Positions 1 through 6,202 of a stretch of DNA of 58,094 nt are shown here, in pieces. Made by a program: the position numbers and the translations under genes. Under the pieces are notes generated by a model. The model made no database searches and was not told the origin of the DNA. It saw nothing but the letters and a program-made list of their open reading frames with translations. The stretch covers positions 1-58,094 of IMG/VR virus record IMGVR_UViG_3300030110_001023. One strand, 5' to 3'. How positions within the stretch are numbered: position 1 is the stretch's first letter; the number at the start of each line of letters is the position of its first letter. Source of the stretch: a virus.

Positions 1-601
1 CCATGTTGCTGACCGCATTGTATGCGCGGTCAAAACATTCGGTGGTCACCTCCGATACACGCTCCTCATTCTTGCGTTGTATCTGAGCGGTGATCTTCTG
101 CTTGTCATCCTCAGACATGGCGACCCGAAAGTCTCCAGCCTCAGGGACAGGCCGCACCTCGATGTCTGCCCAGAACATGCCAGCGACATCAGCTTGGTGG
201 GGAAACAGACCTGCGTCATACAGATCACCCAACCTGTCAGGTGCCTGATCGACAAGCTCAGGGTACACCTTGACGAAGTCAGCGACTGCGAGGTCGAAGG
301 CGTCCTTCTTCTCACGCATGACCTCAGTGAAACGCTCGTAGCCGCTGGCCTTGATGATGTACCAGCCATCCTCAGACCACGGTGCGGTCTCAGCAGCGAA
401 CACATTGTAGAGAACACCCCGTGCGGTCTTGACCGCTTTGTATTTGGAGTGGGTGGTATCGATGGTGGTCTTGAGAACCTTGACCGCCTTGTTATTGGCG
501 TTCTTCTGATCCGCGACCTCAGCCGATACAGCCTTGTCAGTTTTGGAAAAACTGGGGCACTTGACCGACAGCCTTACAAGCAATGCTTTTTCTGAAAGCA
601 T
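1..601 (-). CDS. Conserved phage protein of unknown function, N-terminal part (cut by window edge)
   Basis: The reading frame opens with ATG at 601-599 behind a strong AAAGGAG ribosome site and stays open for 200 codons to the window edge without a stop. It begins MLSEKALLVRLSVKCPSFSK and contains a stretch rich in Lys/Ala, then YNVFAAETAPWSEDGWYIIKAS. It is the last readable gene after the MoxR ATPase on the minus strand. I do not recognise a catalytic motif. A C-terminal piece in the same strand and context lies at the other end of the window (57842-58094), next to the VWA gene. Together they would make a protein of about 283 residues placed between MoxR and VWA partners, as in other MoxR/VWA modules where a third protein sits between them. 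Other long frames over this stretch, on either strand, look like shadows. Confidence 0.8.
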   Translation of the reverse strand, partial: MLSEKALLVRLSVKCPSFSKTDKAVSAEVADQKNANNKAVKVLKTTIDTTHSKYKAVKTARGVLYNVFAAETAPWSEDGWYIIKASGYERFTEVMREKKDAFDLAVADFVKVYPELVDQAPDRLGDLYDAGLFPHQADVAGMFWADIEVRPVPEAGDFRVAMSEDDKQKITAQIQRKNEERVSEVTTECFDRAYNAVSNM

Positions 602-630
602 GATAGCTCCTTTCGATGGTTGATATTTAC

Positions 631-646
631 GAGTCACCAGTGACTC
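631..646. promoter_or_regulatory. 16-bp palindrome, copy 1 (GAGTCAC-CA-GTGACTC)
   Basis: Perfect 7+2+7 inverted repeat, 29 nt upstream of the start codon at 601 on the minus strand and just after the hairpins that follow the MoxR gene. Five related copies occur elsewhere in the window. Likely a protein-binding operator or a 5'-UTR hairpin; function is inferred from placement only. Confidence 0.6.
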
Positions 647-661
647 AGGATGTGATGCATT

Positions 662-718
662 CGCATCTATCAGCACACCCGCTGTGATGTGCTGGTAGAT
701 GCGGGGGCGTTAGCCCCC
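662..718 (-). terminator. Double stem-loop after the MoxR gene
   Basis: Two stem-loops lie directly downstream of the MoxR stop codon on the minus strand. One has a 6-bp stem (GGGGGC, 703-708, with 713-718, loop GTTA). The other has a 16-bp stem with one G-T pair (662-677 with 688-703, 10-nt loop). No T-run follows, so a classical intrinsic terminator is not shown; attenuation or RNA processing is equally possible. The 10-base word GGCGTTAGCC is repeated at about 707-716 and 727-736. Confidence 0.5.
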
Positions 719-730
719 ACACCGTAGGCG

Positions 731-1717
731 TTAGCCGATCTCCACATCGGCATTGTCTGCGCGGTACTCGCATACTGCGCGGGTCTCAGCCAGATCAGGC
801 TGACGGGACAGGATGTCCCGCACTAGGACGACACTGAACTCCCGCCCCAGTCGCTTGCCGTAGATCAGCGCAGCGCCAATGGTCTCTTCGGTAACCCGCT
901 TGGCGATGTTAGACACCAAGGCGATGGTCACGTCAGTCTCTGTCGGCACCTCGCAACCCTCTGGGTCATCGAAGACCTTAGAGACAGGGATCAGCCTGTC
1001 AAAGATGCGGAGGAAGCCAGCGAACTCTGCCGCACGTCCCTCGCCAATCACCCCAGAGAATGCTGGCAAGTAGTCTTTGCATTCCAAGTGGGGAAGCAGG
1101 GCCGACACCGTAGACCATGACCGTGCGGTGGGGCACACCTCAGCCTTGGGGTCGAACTCTTGGAGTGCATCAGGGCGGTGCCTGATGTATCCGACCACAC
1201 GGTGATCGATGCCCGACTGTCCAGCCCATGCCGCCCAGTCGTCAGTGTCAGCCTCCAGTGGCACCACCGTGAGACGGTCCCGCACATGGGTTGGCAGTGG
1301 CCGACAGCCAGCCTTGTCCTTGGAGCGGTTGCCTGTGGCGATCACCGCCCAGCCCTTGGGCAGCTTGTAGCCATGCAGCTCCCGCTCCAGCAAGAGCCGC
1401 GCAGCACCGTTGAGAACGCCCTCGTCACCTTGAGGTAACTCGTCAATGAGAAGGACACCGACATCCCCGTCACGATCTGCGCGGGGTAGCCAGTCCATTG
1501 GCTTGAAGGTGGTAAGTGACCCTGACACGTCAGGGATACCCGTCCAATCCTCCCGTGCCATCGTGGGCACTGGGGCATAGATCAGGTTACCTCCCAGATC
1601 GTCAGCGACCTGACGTGCTAGGGCAGTCTTGCCCAGACCGGGTTCGCCTTCGAGGTAGGGCACACGACCCGACTTGACGATGGCGTGAACGATGCGAAGT
1701 GCTTGAGAAAATTTCAT
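731..1717 (-). CDS. MoxR-type AAA+ ATPase
   Basis: A 328-residue ATPase of the MoxR/RavA branch of AAA+ proteins, thought to act as chaperones that remodel or activate partner proteins. Walker A is GEPGLGKT (residues 24-31), Walker B VLLIDE (88-93), sensor 1 ATGN (127-130), and an arginine-rich HVRDRLT segment (144-150) fits the arginine-finger region. Start ATG at 1717 has an AAAGGAG site that overlaps the end of the upstream small gene. MoxR ATPases are usually encoded beside VWA-domain proteins. Here a VWA/metallopeptidase gene (56580-57830) lies on the same strand just across the window ends, with one unknown gene between. Phage versions of this pair are common but their role is not established. 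The call is firm at family level; substrate unknown. Confidence 0.93.
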   Translation of the reverse strand: MKFSQALRIVHAIVKSGRVPYLEGEPGLGKTALARQVADDLGGNLIYAPVPTMAREDWTGIPDVSGSLTTFKPMDWLPRADRDGDVGVLLIDELPQGDEGVLNGAARLLLERELHGYKLPKGWAVIATGNRSKDKAGCRPLPTHVRDRLTVVPLEADTDDWAAWAGQSGIDHRVVGYIRHRPDALQEFDPKAEVCPTARSWSTVSALLPHLECKDYLPAFSGVIGEGRAAEFAGFLRIFDRLIPVSKVFDDPEGCEVPTETDVTIALVSNIAKRVTEETIGAALIYGKRLGREFSVVLVRDILSRQPDLAETRAVCEYRADNADVEIG

Positions 1718-1720
1718 GAG

Positions 1721-1954
1721 CTAGGCTCCTTTCAAGGCTTGTTTGGTTTGGGAAACAGTTCCTCTGAAAATCATCAGAGCAACCTTGGCGACCACGATGG
1801 CCAGTGATCTGCGGGTGGGCAGACCACGATTAGCGAGTTCATCTTGAGCAACGCTGGCAATCTCCGTGATAGATGATTGCGAGTGTAACTCGAACTCGAA
1901 GTGAGGCTGCATGTCTGATGCAATCTCTTGGATAACTTGATCTGACACAAACAT
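1721..1954 (-). CDS. Small protein of unknown function (77 aa)
   Basis: Starts with MFVSDQVIQEIASDM at an ATG preceded by AAAGGAGGACACA, an excellent ribosome site; a longer in-frame version starting at 2011 lacks one. The C-terminal part (about residues 48-65) is hydrophobic (LAIVVAKVALMIF) and could be a membrane-associated helix. Its stop is 3 nt before the MoxR start, so the two are probably translated together. No family recognised. Confidence 0.7.
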   Translation of the reverse strand: MFVSDQVIQEIASDMQPHFEFELHSQSSITEIASVAQDELANRGLPTRRSLAIVVAKVALMIFRGTVSQTKQALKGA

Positions 1955-2003
1955 TGTGTCCTCCTTTCGGGTTGGTTGAGATGATGGTGTAATTGACACC
2001 GTC

Positions 2004-2026
2004 GAGGGCACCCAGCGGGTGCCCTC
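2004..2026 (-). terminator. GC-rich 10-bp hairpin in early operon
   Basis: GAGGGCACCC and GGGTGCCCTC form a perfect 10-bp stem around the triloop AGC. It sits between the stop of the 62-aa membrane protein gene (2038) and the start of the 77-aa gene (1954) on the minus strand. No T-run follows, so attenuation or RNA processing is as likely as termination. Confidence 0.5.
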
Positions 2027-2037
2027 TGCGTTGGCAA

Positions 2038-2226
2038 CTATCGACGTAGCCTCGCCATCTTATTGAGGTGACGCTGGCGTTCTTTGAAACGCTGCTCACG
2101 TCGCTTGTTTCTCCGACGAACGTGGGCGATGTACGGGTCAGGTTCGTAGGTGCTGTAGAATGCCAAGGCAGCGGTGAACACTGCCGCGACAACGAAGATT
2201 GAGCAAAATAAAATGACTGCGCTCAT
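2038..2226 (-). CDS. Small single-pass membrane protein (62 aa)
   Basis: Residues 4-24 (VILFCSIFVVAAVFTAALAFY) are a clear transmembrane helix, followed by a strongly basic tail with RRRNKRREQR and a final RLRR. This is the layout of a small inner-membrane protein with a positively charged cytoplasmic tail. ATG is preceded by GAGAGGAACTGATC, a good ribosome site. Its start lies 2 nt after the preceding gene's stop. Function unknown. Confidence 0.7.
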   Translation of the reverse strand: MSAVILFCSIFVVAAVFTAALAFYSTYEPDPYIAHVRRRNKRREQRFKERQRHLNKMARLRR

Positions 2227-2228
2227 GA

Positions 2229-2474
2229 TCAGTTCCTCTCGTTTTTGGGTGTGTACTTTTCCAAGTGCAACACGTTGTTAACGTACCATCTCTTGTGCCC
2301 ATGCTTGTGAACATGCAGAGAGTGCTTGCCCTGCCTTGGCGTGGCCCTTTTGTCAGCCGTGCCATCTTTTTTTCTAGGCTGGTACAGGTTGGTGACGACA
2401 GTCCAGCCAGAGCGGCGAGGGTGTGTCTCGCGGCTCTGGCCTACGCAAACGCGACCATATGGTGTATAATTCAT
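2229..2474 (-). CDS. Small basic protein of unknown function (81 aa)
   Basis: Starts MNYTPYGRVCVGQSRE. The ATG overlaps the upstream gene's stop codon in the arrangement ATGA, a typical sign of coupled translation. A start 12 codons further upstream is possible, but the overlap favours this one. The protein is rich in Arg, Lys and His (HSLHVHKHGHKRWY) and has no motif I recognise. Confidence 0.62.
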   Translation of the reverse strand: MNYTPYGRVCVGQSRETHPRRSGWTVVTNLYQPRKKDGTADKRATPRQGKHSLHVHKHGHKRWYVNNVLHLEKYTPKNERN

Positions 2475-2734
2475 GATCCATGCCCCCTGCGTTTGAACAC
2501 CGATTGCCAATTGTTTTTGTCTAGCAGGTGGTCAGCCAGCAGCCCCATCAGGTCTGCCTTGCAGTCCTCCAAGGTGGCAGCATATGTCACCTCAAGGACG
2601 TGGCCGTCCGCTGTGACATAGCCCGCCCAGCGCAGGTCTTCGAAACCTTCGGCAGCCTCATGATCTGGGGCAGCGTTGTATTGCCGAAACTGCGGCTGCG
2701 TAACGTCCATCGACGTGAAATATTTTTTGTTCAT
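2471..2734 (-). CDS. Small protein of unknown function (87 aa)
   Basis: Starts MNKKYFTSMDVTQPQFRQYN with a GAAAGG site 9 nt upstream. The longer frame up to 3010 overlaps another gene and is not convincing. Soluble, mixed composition, with a central segment GYVTADGHVLEVTYAATLED that looks like beta-strand and a helical C-terminus. No family recognised. Its stop overlaps the next gene's start. Confidence 0.65.
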   Translation of the reverse strand: MNKKYFTSMDVTQPQFRQYNAAPDHEAAEGFEDLRWAGYVTADGHVLEVTYAATLEDCKADLMGLLADHLLDKNNWQSVFKRRGHGS

Positions 2735-2776
2735 GTTATGCCTTTCGGTTGATGTTGATATTGAGTGGTTACCCAG

Positions 2777-2800
2777 AACGCTGCGCAGCGGTGCAGCGTT
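2777..2800 (-). terminator. Hairpin between early genes
   Basis: AACGCTGC (2777-2784) pairs with GCAGCGTT (2793-2800) around an 8-nt loop. It lies between the stop of the gene at 2826 and the start at 2734, in the same position relative to genes as the other early-operon hairpins. Confidence 0.4.
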
Positions 2801-2825
2801 TTCGGCCCGTACCAATGGGCGCTCA

Positions 2826-3026
2826 TCAGTGGGCTTGGTCTGCCTCGCATTCGGGGCAGATCGTGGGGGTCTCGAATGCCTCTGTGTAATACGCGCAGTC
2901 GTCGCAATCGGGGTCGATCTCAATGATCTCAACCTCCCCAGCTTCCTCCATGTGATCCATGAAGTTTTCAGGGGTAAGCTTGGACAGATCAACGTCAGCG
3001 GTAAGCGCATAAGTTTTGTATTTCAT
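2826..3026 (-). CDS. Small acidic protein with two CxxC pairs (66 aa)
   Basis: Starts MKYKTYALTADVDLSKLTP with a TTGGAGTT ribosome site. It carries CDDC near residue 41 and CPEC near residue 58, spaced as in a small zinc ribbon, inside a strongly acidic sequence. This suggests a metal-stabilised protein-protein interaction module, not a DNA binder. The conserved palindrome lies 17 nt upstream of the start. Function unknown. Confidence 0.72.
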   Translation of the reverse strand: MKYKTYALTADVDLSKLTPENFMDHMEEAGEVEIIEIDPDCDDCAYYTEAFETPTICPECEADQAH

Positions 3027-3043
3027 TTCAACTCCAATCGTAA

Positions 3044-3059
3044 AAGTTACCAGTGACTC
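3044..3059. promoter_or_regulatory. 16-bp palindrome, copy 2 (AAGTTAC-CA-GTGACTC)
   Basis: Second copy of the repeated palindrome, with one half GTGACTC and the other half the AAGTTAC variant. It lies 17 nt upstream of the start codon at 3026 and directly downstream of a stable hairpin, the same order seen at 601-718 and at 55913-55988. Confidence 0.6.
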
Positions 3060-3068
3060 AGAAAGTGT

Positions 3069-3088
3069 GCCGCCCCCGAAGGGGCGGC
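3069..3088 (-). terminator. 8-bp hairpin with TTCG tetraloop
   Basis: Read on the minus strand this is GCCGCCCC-TTCG-GGGGCGGC, a very stable UUCG-capped stem 6 nt after the stop of the 203-aa gene. The following bases (ACACTTTCTG) give no T-run, so it may stall, attenuate or protect the transcript end rather than terminate it. Confidence 0.6.
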
Positions 3089-3094
3089 GTTGGA

Positions 3095-3706
3095 TTAGAC
3101 TGCCTGTTTGAGGACAGTCACGTTGTCGTCGTATCCGCTGCCGACCTTGGCGAGGTCAGCGGCGTTCATGACCAATTCCCAGACAGCGGTCTTGCCTTCG
3201 ACGGTATCGACATCGTGACCGTTTGCCTTGGCAAGCTTCTGGGCGAGGGCGACGATCTGCTCTTCGTCGCTCAATTCCTCCTTCGGGTTCAGGAAGGCGA
3301 CCAGCTTGTTGAAGCTGTTGATCTGCAACTCTTCGCAGCGTTGGTTGATCGTGTCGCGAAACTTTCCAGCGGTCAGGTTGTCGCTGTAGCCGCCGTCTCT
3401 TGCGACGTTGATGGTGCTGAGAAATTCAGGATGCTTGGCAAGCTTGAGGGCATTTTCTGCCAGCTTCTTGCCTTTGCCGCTGGCATTCTTCTGCCCCAGC
3501 ACATCGAAGCACACCGCATCGCGGAACTGGCCAGCCTTCTTGCTGCCCTTGCGGAAGTTTTGGCGAGCAGCTTCAACCGCCAGAATGCCGATCAAGGTGA
3601 ACTTGTCAGCCTCGACAAATTGGTTGGCGCGGAATTCAGAGATCTCAGCTTCTTTGCGTGAGATGTCGGCGGCAACGTGAGCAGCTTGTTTGATGATGTT
3701 TGTCAT
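3095..3706 (-). CDS. Conserved phage protein of unknown function (203 aa)
   Basis: Starts MTNIIKQAAHVAADISRKEA at ATG 3706, preceded by GAAGGGAT; the 16 codons further upstream lack a ribosome site. Highly helical, with charged heptad-like stretches (ISRKEAEISEFRANQFVEADKF), suggesting a coiled-coil or helical-bundle protein. It is the first gene of the leftward operon and directly follows the structured non-coding region that probably holds its promoter. No catalytic motif or family recognised. Confidence 0.75.
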   Translation of the reverse strand: MTNIIKQAAHVAADISRKEAEISEFRANQFVEADKFTLIGILAVEAARQNFRKGSKKAGQFRDAVCFDVLGQKNASGKGKKLAENALKLAKHPEFLSTINVARDGGYSDNLTAGKFRDTINQRCEELQINSFNKLVAFLNPKEELSDEEQIVALAQKLAKANGHDVDTVEGKTAVWELVMNAADLAKVGSGYDDNVTVLKQAV

Positions 3707-4410
3707 GTGTGTGATCCCTTCGATCTGAATGTGTTTCGACCATGCTTGGTCCAAGGGGCAGGATTGCCCTCATCAGGGGTGCAGCATCAGCACCCGACAC
3801 TTGCGGGGTGGTCTCTCAGTCAGCAACCGTTCGTTGCCTCGCACGTCCAGCTTGCTATCGCTGGGGGTTCGCGGCGGCAGAGATGCCATCCCCGTGATCC
3901 CCGTTGCCAACGTCCTTTCATCGTTGTCGTGCAGCGGGGTCTCATTCTGGCGGGGCTGTCACACCTTACGCTCTTGTCCGTTTGCTAGGACACCAGCCTC
4001 ATTGCTGATGCGGTCCCTTCCCGGATCGCTGTGGTTCGCTTTGTTTCTGGCTAGCGTTGCCCAGGGGGTGGCCCCCGCTCGGTGACTGATGTGTGCCGCC
4101 GAGGACCTACGTATGGACCCACTCGGTGGGCTTGTCAAACACAAATTGTCACATTATCGAAAGTTTTTTTTCGGTTTGAGGCTGACTGCGGGTTTCCAGT
4201 GGCCACCAAATCCCATTGATTTGTCAGGAGGTGAATTTAAGCTGTTTTTTGGACGTGTTTTTACATGCGCTGCGAATCGTCATTTTCGGGCGCTACTGCA
4301 AGAAAAACGAGTCGGTTTGTAATGTTTTCAATGACTTAATTTTTTTGGGGGTGTCGACCTGGTCGCACGCTGCGTGTCACCCCCGCCTGAAAAAAAAGGA
4401 GATTCGGACG
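3707..4410. other. 704-nt structured non-coding region between divergent operons
   Basis: I find no convincing gene here; the open frames lack ribosome sites and resemble shadows. The left part is GC-rich and full of short inverted repeats: GGGGCA/TGCCC near 3755, GGGTGC/GCACCC near 3777, GCAAC/GTTGC near 3831, GGGGG/CCCCC at 4064-4076. A CCCAC-TCG-GTGGG repeat lies at 4118-4130, inside the spacer of a weak minus-strand promoter candidate (TTGACA at 4139-4134, CATACG at about 4115-4110). The right part (4140-4410) becomes T-rich and holds an orphan AGGAGGTGA at about 4227. Position between divergent operons fits a promoter/operator region, a replication origin or a structured RNA; none is proved. 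Confidence 0.55.
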
Positions 4411-4905
4411 ATGTCAGACAGTTTGAAAGTGGTGGGCGGCACCGACAGCGGCAAGCAGTCGGGCAAGGGGCGGCGACCACTGACCAGCAAGCAGCAAGCA
4501 TTCGCTGATGGCGTGGTCTCAGGTCTCAGTCAGAGCGAGGCCTACCGGCGCGCTTATTCGGCGGCTGGCATGAAAGCATCAGCCGTCCATACCGAGAGTA
4601 GTTCATTGGCTGGCCACCCTGAGGTTGCCCGAAGGATCGCGGCGGGATTAGCGGAGAAGGAACGGGCAGCACAGCGCAGCGGCCTCTCCCGAAGGGCAAT
4701 GGTTCTTGAGAGGCTGGAGCATGAGGCCATGAACGCAGAGGCTGATGCGGCCCGTATCAGGGCACTCGAATTGCTGGGGAAACATGAGCGGCTATTTGTG
4801 GACGTGGTAGAGAATCAGGAAGACACTCGGACGGCTGATGACCTGCGCGAAGAACTGGCGCAGCGGCTGGCTGGTCTGACCGCTCGAGTCACTGGTGACT
4901 CGTAG
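4411..4905 (+). CDS. terS: Terminase small subunit
   Basis: 164 residues. Residues 27-75 (starting TSKQQAFADGVVSGLSQSEAYRRAY and on to HPEVARRIAAGL) match the helix-turn-helix layout of phage small terminases, which bind the packaging site and deliver DNA to the large subunit. The remainder is helical and acidic, ending in a likely oligomerisation and TerL-contact segment. ATG 4411 has an AAGGAG site; an upstream in-frame extension to 4216 has none and looks non-coding. It is separated from terL by about 3 kb that carries an AT-rich DNA-modification cassette, so the cassette seems to have been inserted between the two terminase genes. Family call is good; the exact TerS family is not certain. 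Confidence 0.85.
   Translation: MSDSLKVVGGTDSGKQSGKGRRPLTSKQQAFADGVVSGLSQSEAYRRAYSAAGMKASAVHTESSSLAGHPEVARRIAAGLAEKERAAQRSGLSRRAMVLERLEHEAMNAEADAARIRALELLGKHERLFVDVVENQEDTRTADDLREELAQRLAGLTARVTGDS
4886..4901. promoter_or_regulatory. 16-bp palindrome, copy 3 (GAGTCAC-TG-GTGACTC)
   Basis: Perfect copy, the reverse complement of copy 1, within the last codons of the small terminase gene (encoding RVTGDS). No start codon follows closely; the next gene begins 300 nt later. Confidence 0.5.
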
Positions 4906-5208
4906 CAGCACGATGCGCTGCGCGGCGGGCGGCGGGATGGCAGTCAGGCAAAAAGACCCCGCCCCTAAACGGCCAACTGTTTCTGGCGTCAGAAGCCGAG
5001 GGGCCACCCCCTGTGCTGCGACACAGCGCGTGTCAGGCACGCATGTATGCTGTTTCACTCAAACGATTAGCTGATTTTAATAGACCCCCCCTATTACTTC
5101 TTTTTCCCAATGGGATGAAGTGTGCCCCCACCCCTATAAAACAATCTGACATGATGTAGGTTTACAGTGGGCCTATAATGTGCTATAAAATCACAGGGAG
5201 AAAAGTCT
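4906..5208 (+). other. Intergenic region with composition switch before the mom-like gene
   Basis: The first half is GC-rich like the terminase gene; from about 5070 the sequence turns AT-rich and stays so through the modification cassette. No gene seen. The switch marks the left border of a probable insertion. Confidence 0.55.
5151..5179 (+). promoter_or_regulatory. Putative sigma-70 promoter for the DNA-modification cassette
   Basis: A perfect TATAAT (5174-5179) lies 30 nt before the mom-like start codon. The -35 candidate at the 17-bp spacing (ATGATG) is weak; CTGACA at 5146-5151 is closer to consensus but 22 bp away. A second TATAAA follows at 5184. This would let the cassette be expressed apart from the late operon. 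Confidence 0.45.
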
Positions 5209-5922
5209 ATGGCAGTTCCTGATGATTATTCAGTAAGGCAGATTATGTCGTATGAATGCCATGAATGGTTTCTAAAAAAACACTATGCAAAACGATTGCC
5301 GTCTACTTCATATGCTTTTGGTCTTTATAGAAATAAAGATAGTTTGCTTATAGGTGTTTGTAGTTATGGCAGACCGATGAGTTCAACATTGGTAAGTGGT
5401 TCGTTTAATGGGCTATACCAAGATAATTTTATGGAACTAAACAGGTTGATCATAACAGATGATGCAGAAAAAAACGTACTGTCTTTTTTTGTATCGCAAA
5501 CTTTAAAAAAATTACAGTCACCAAGTGTAGTAGTTAGTTATGCAGATAGCTCTCAGCATCATCACGGATATATTTATCAAGCGACAAATTGGATATACAC
5601 AGGTTTAAGTAAAAAATTTAAAGATTATGCTGTTGAAGGATTAGAACATATGCATCACAGCTCTATTGAAGATAGTGTTGGCAGGTATGACAAGAATAAA
5701 AACATTAATAAACAAGAGTTACTAAAAGAAAGATATGGAGACAGGTTGTACATGAAAGAACGTGCAAGAAAGCATAGATATTTTTATGTATTAGGGAACA
5801 AGAAACAACGAAAAGAAATGGTAAAAAATTTAGCTTATACAGTAAAACCGTATCCAAAGGGGGATAACAAAAAGTATGATGCTTCATACACACCATCTAC
5901 ACAAGGAGTTTTATTTCTGTGA
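5209..5922 (+). CDS. Mom-like DNA adenine modification enzyme (GNAT-fold)
   Basis: 237 residues resembling the Mom group of phage proteins, GNAT-fold enzymes; phage Mu Mom converts adenine in DNA to the N6-methylcarbamoyl form, protecting phage DNA from restriction. Visible signatures are KHYAKR (24-29), a beta-hairpin with SYAFGLYRNKDSLLIGVCSYG (34-54, strand pair typical of the GNAT core), ELNRLII (76-82), and YADSSQHHHGYIYQATNW (111-128), the region that in this family carries the key Asp and aromatic residues. The gene is much more AT-rich than its neighbours, suggesting recent transfer. GGGAG lies 8 nt upstream of the ATG. Its stop overlaps the start of a zinc-ribbon protein. Family placement is from pattern memory; chemistry is inferred. 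Confidence 0.78.
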   Translation: MAVPDDYSVRQIMSYECHEWFLKKHYAKRLPSTSYAFGLYRNKDSLLIGVCSYGRPMSSTLVSGSFNGLYQDNFMELNRLIITDDAEKNVLSFFVSQTLKKLQSPSVVVSYADSSQHHHGYIYQATNWIYTGLSKKFKDYAVEGLEHMHHSSIEDSVGRYDKNKNINKQELLKERYGDRLYMKERARKHRYFYVLGNKKQRKEMVKNLAYTVKPYPKGDNKKYDASYTPSTQGVLFL

Positions 5923-6104
5923 TACCACCTAGTAACTGCCCTTGGTGTGGCGAGTTCACTCACTATAACTTTGTGAGGGGTCACTACGTTTGTTTGAGAT
6001 GTAGCAGACCAGTGTCAGATTGCTGTGACGGTGAAACTGCTAACGATCAAAAACAGTTAAACAGTCAGAGGGACACTGTTAATAACAGTTCTTATAACAG
6101 TTAA
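5919..6104 (+). CDS. Small zinc-ribbon protein
   Basis: 61 residues starting at GTG 5919, which overlaps the stop of the mom-like gene; AAGGAG lies 9 nt upstream. Cysteines form CPWCG (residues 8-12) and CLRCSRPVSDCCDG (about 25-38), a zinc-ribbon pattern also seen in small proteins of T7-like marine phages. The C-terminal 20 residues are Asn/Gln/Ser-rich because the DNA there belongs to the AACAGTT repeat cluster. Possible partner or regulator of the modification enzyme; no evidence beyond the overlap. Confidence 0.75.
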   Translation: MIPPSNCPWCGEFTHYNFVRGHYVCLRCSRPVSDCCDGETANDQKQLNSQRDTVNNSSYNS

Positions 6105-6165
6105 TATTTTTTTTGTTAATAACTGATAACAGATAATAACAGTAACTGTTAATAACAGGGTTAAC
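6050..6165. promoter_or_regulatory. Cluster of AACAGTT/TAACAG repeats with two CTGTTA-A-TAACAG palindromes
   Basis: The 13-bp palindrome CTGTTAATAACAG occurs exactly at 6076-6088 and 6146-6158. Between and around them are half sites AACAGTT or TAACAG (about 6050, 6058, 6086, 6097, 6127, 6137, 6141). The cluster runs through the 3' end of the zinc-ribbon gene to just before the HTH-methyltransferase gene. That is the usual position of operators for an autoregulating HTH protein; iterons for replication are an alternative. Confidence 0.65.
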
Positions 6166-6202
6166 CAAATAACATTTTTTTGGAGGTTTGTCAAACTTGT
6201 CA

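Noticed and set aside
46-595. Long open frames on both strands over the left-edge gene (123 aa minus, 172 aa plus)
   Set aside because: No ribosome sites; both are shadows of the minus-strand frame that begins at 601 with a perfect AAAGGAG.
3677-4144. Open frames of 103, 118 (plus) and 61 aa (minus) in the non-coding region
   Set aside because: No ribosome sites, biased Ser/Cys/Leu composition, and overlap with several inverted repeats; kept as non-coding.
4216-4410. N-terminal extension of the small terminase to 4216
   Set aside because: It would add 65 residues of Cys/Phe-rich sequence unlike terminases; ATG 4411 has a well-placed AAGGAG.
5705-5896. Minus-strand 63-aa open frame inside the Mom-like gene
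   Set aside because: Shadow frame within an AT-rich gene, no ribosome site, and Phe/Leu/Cys-rich noise composition.
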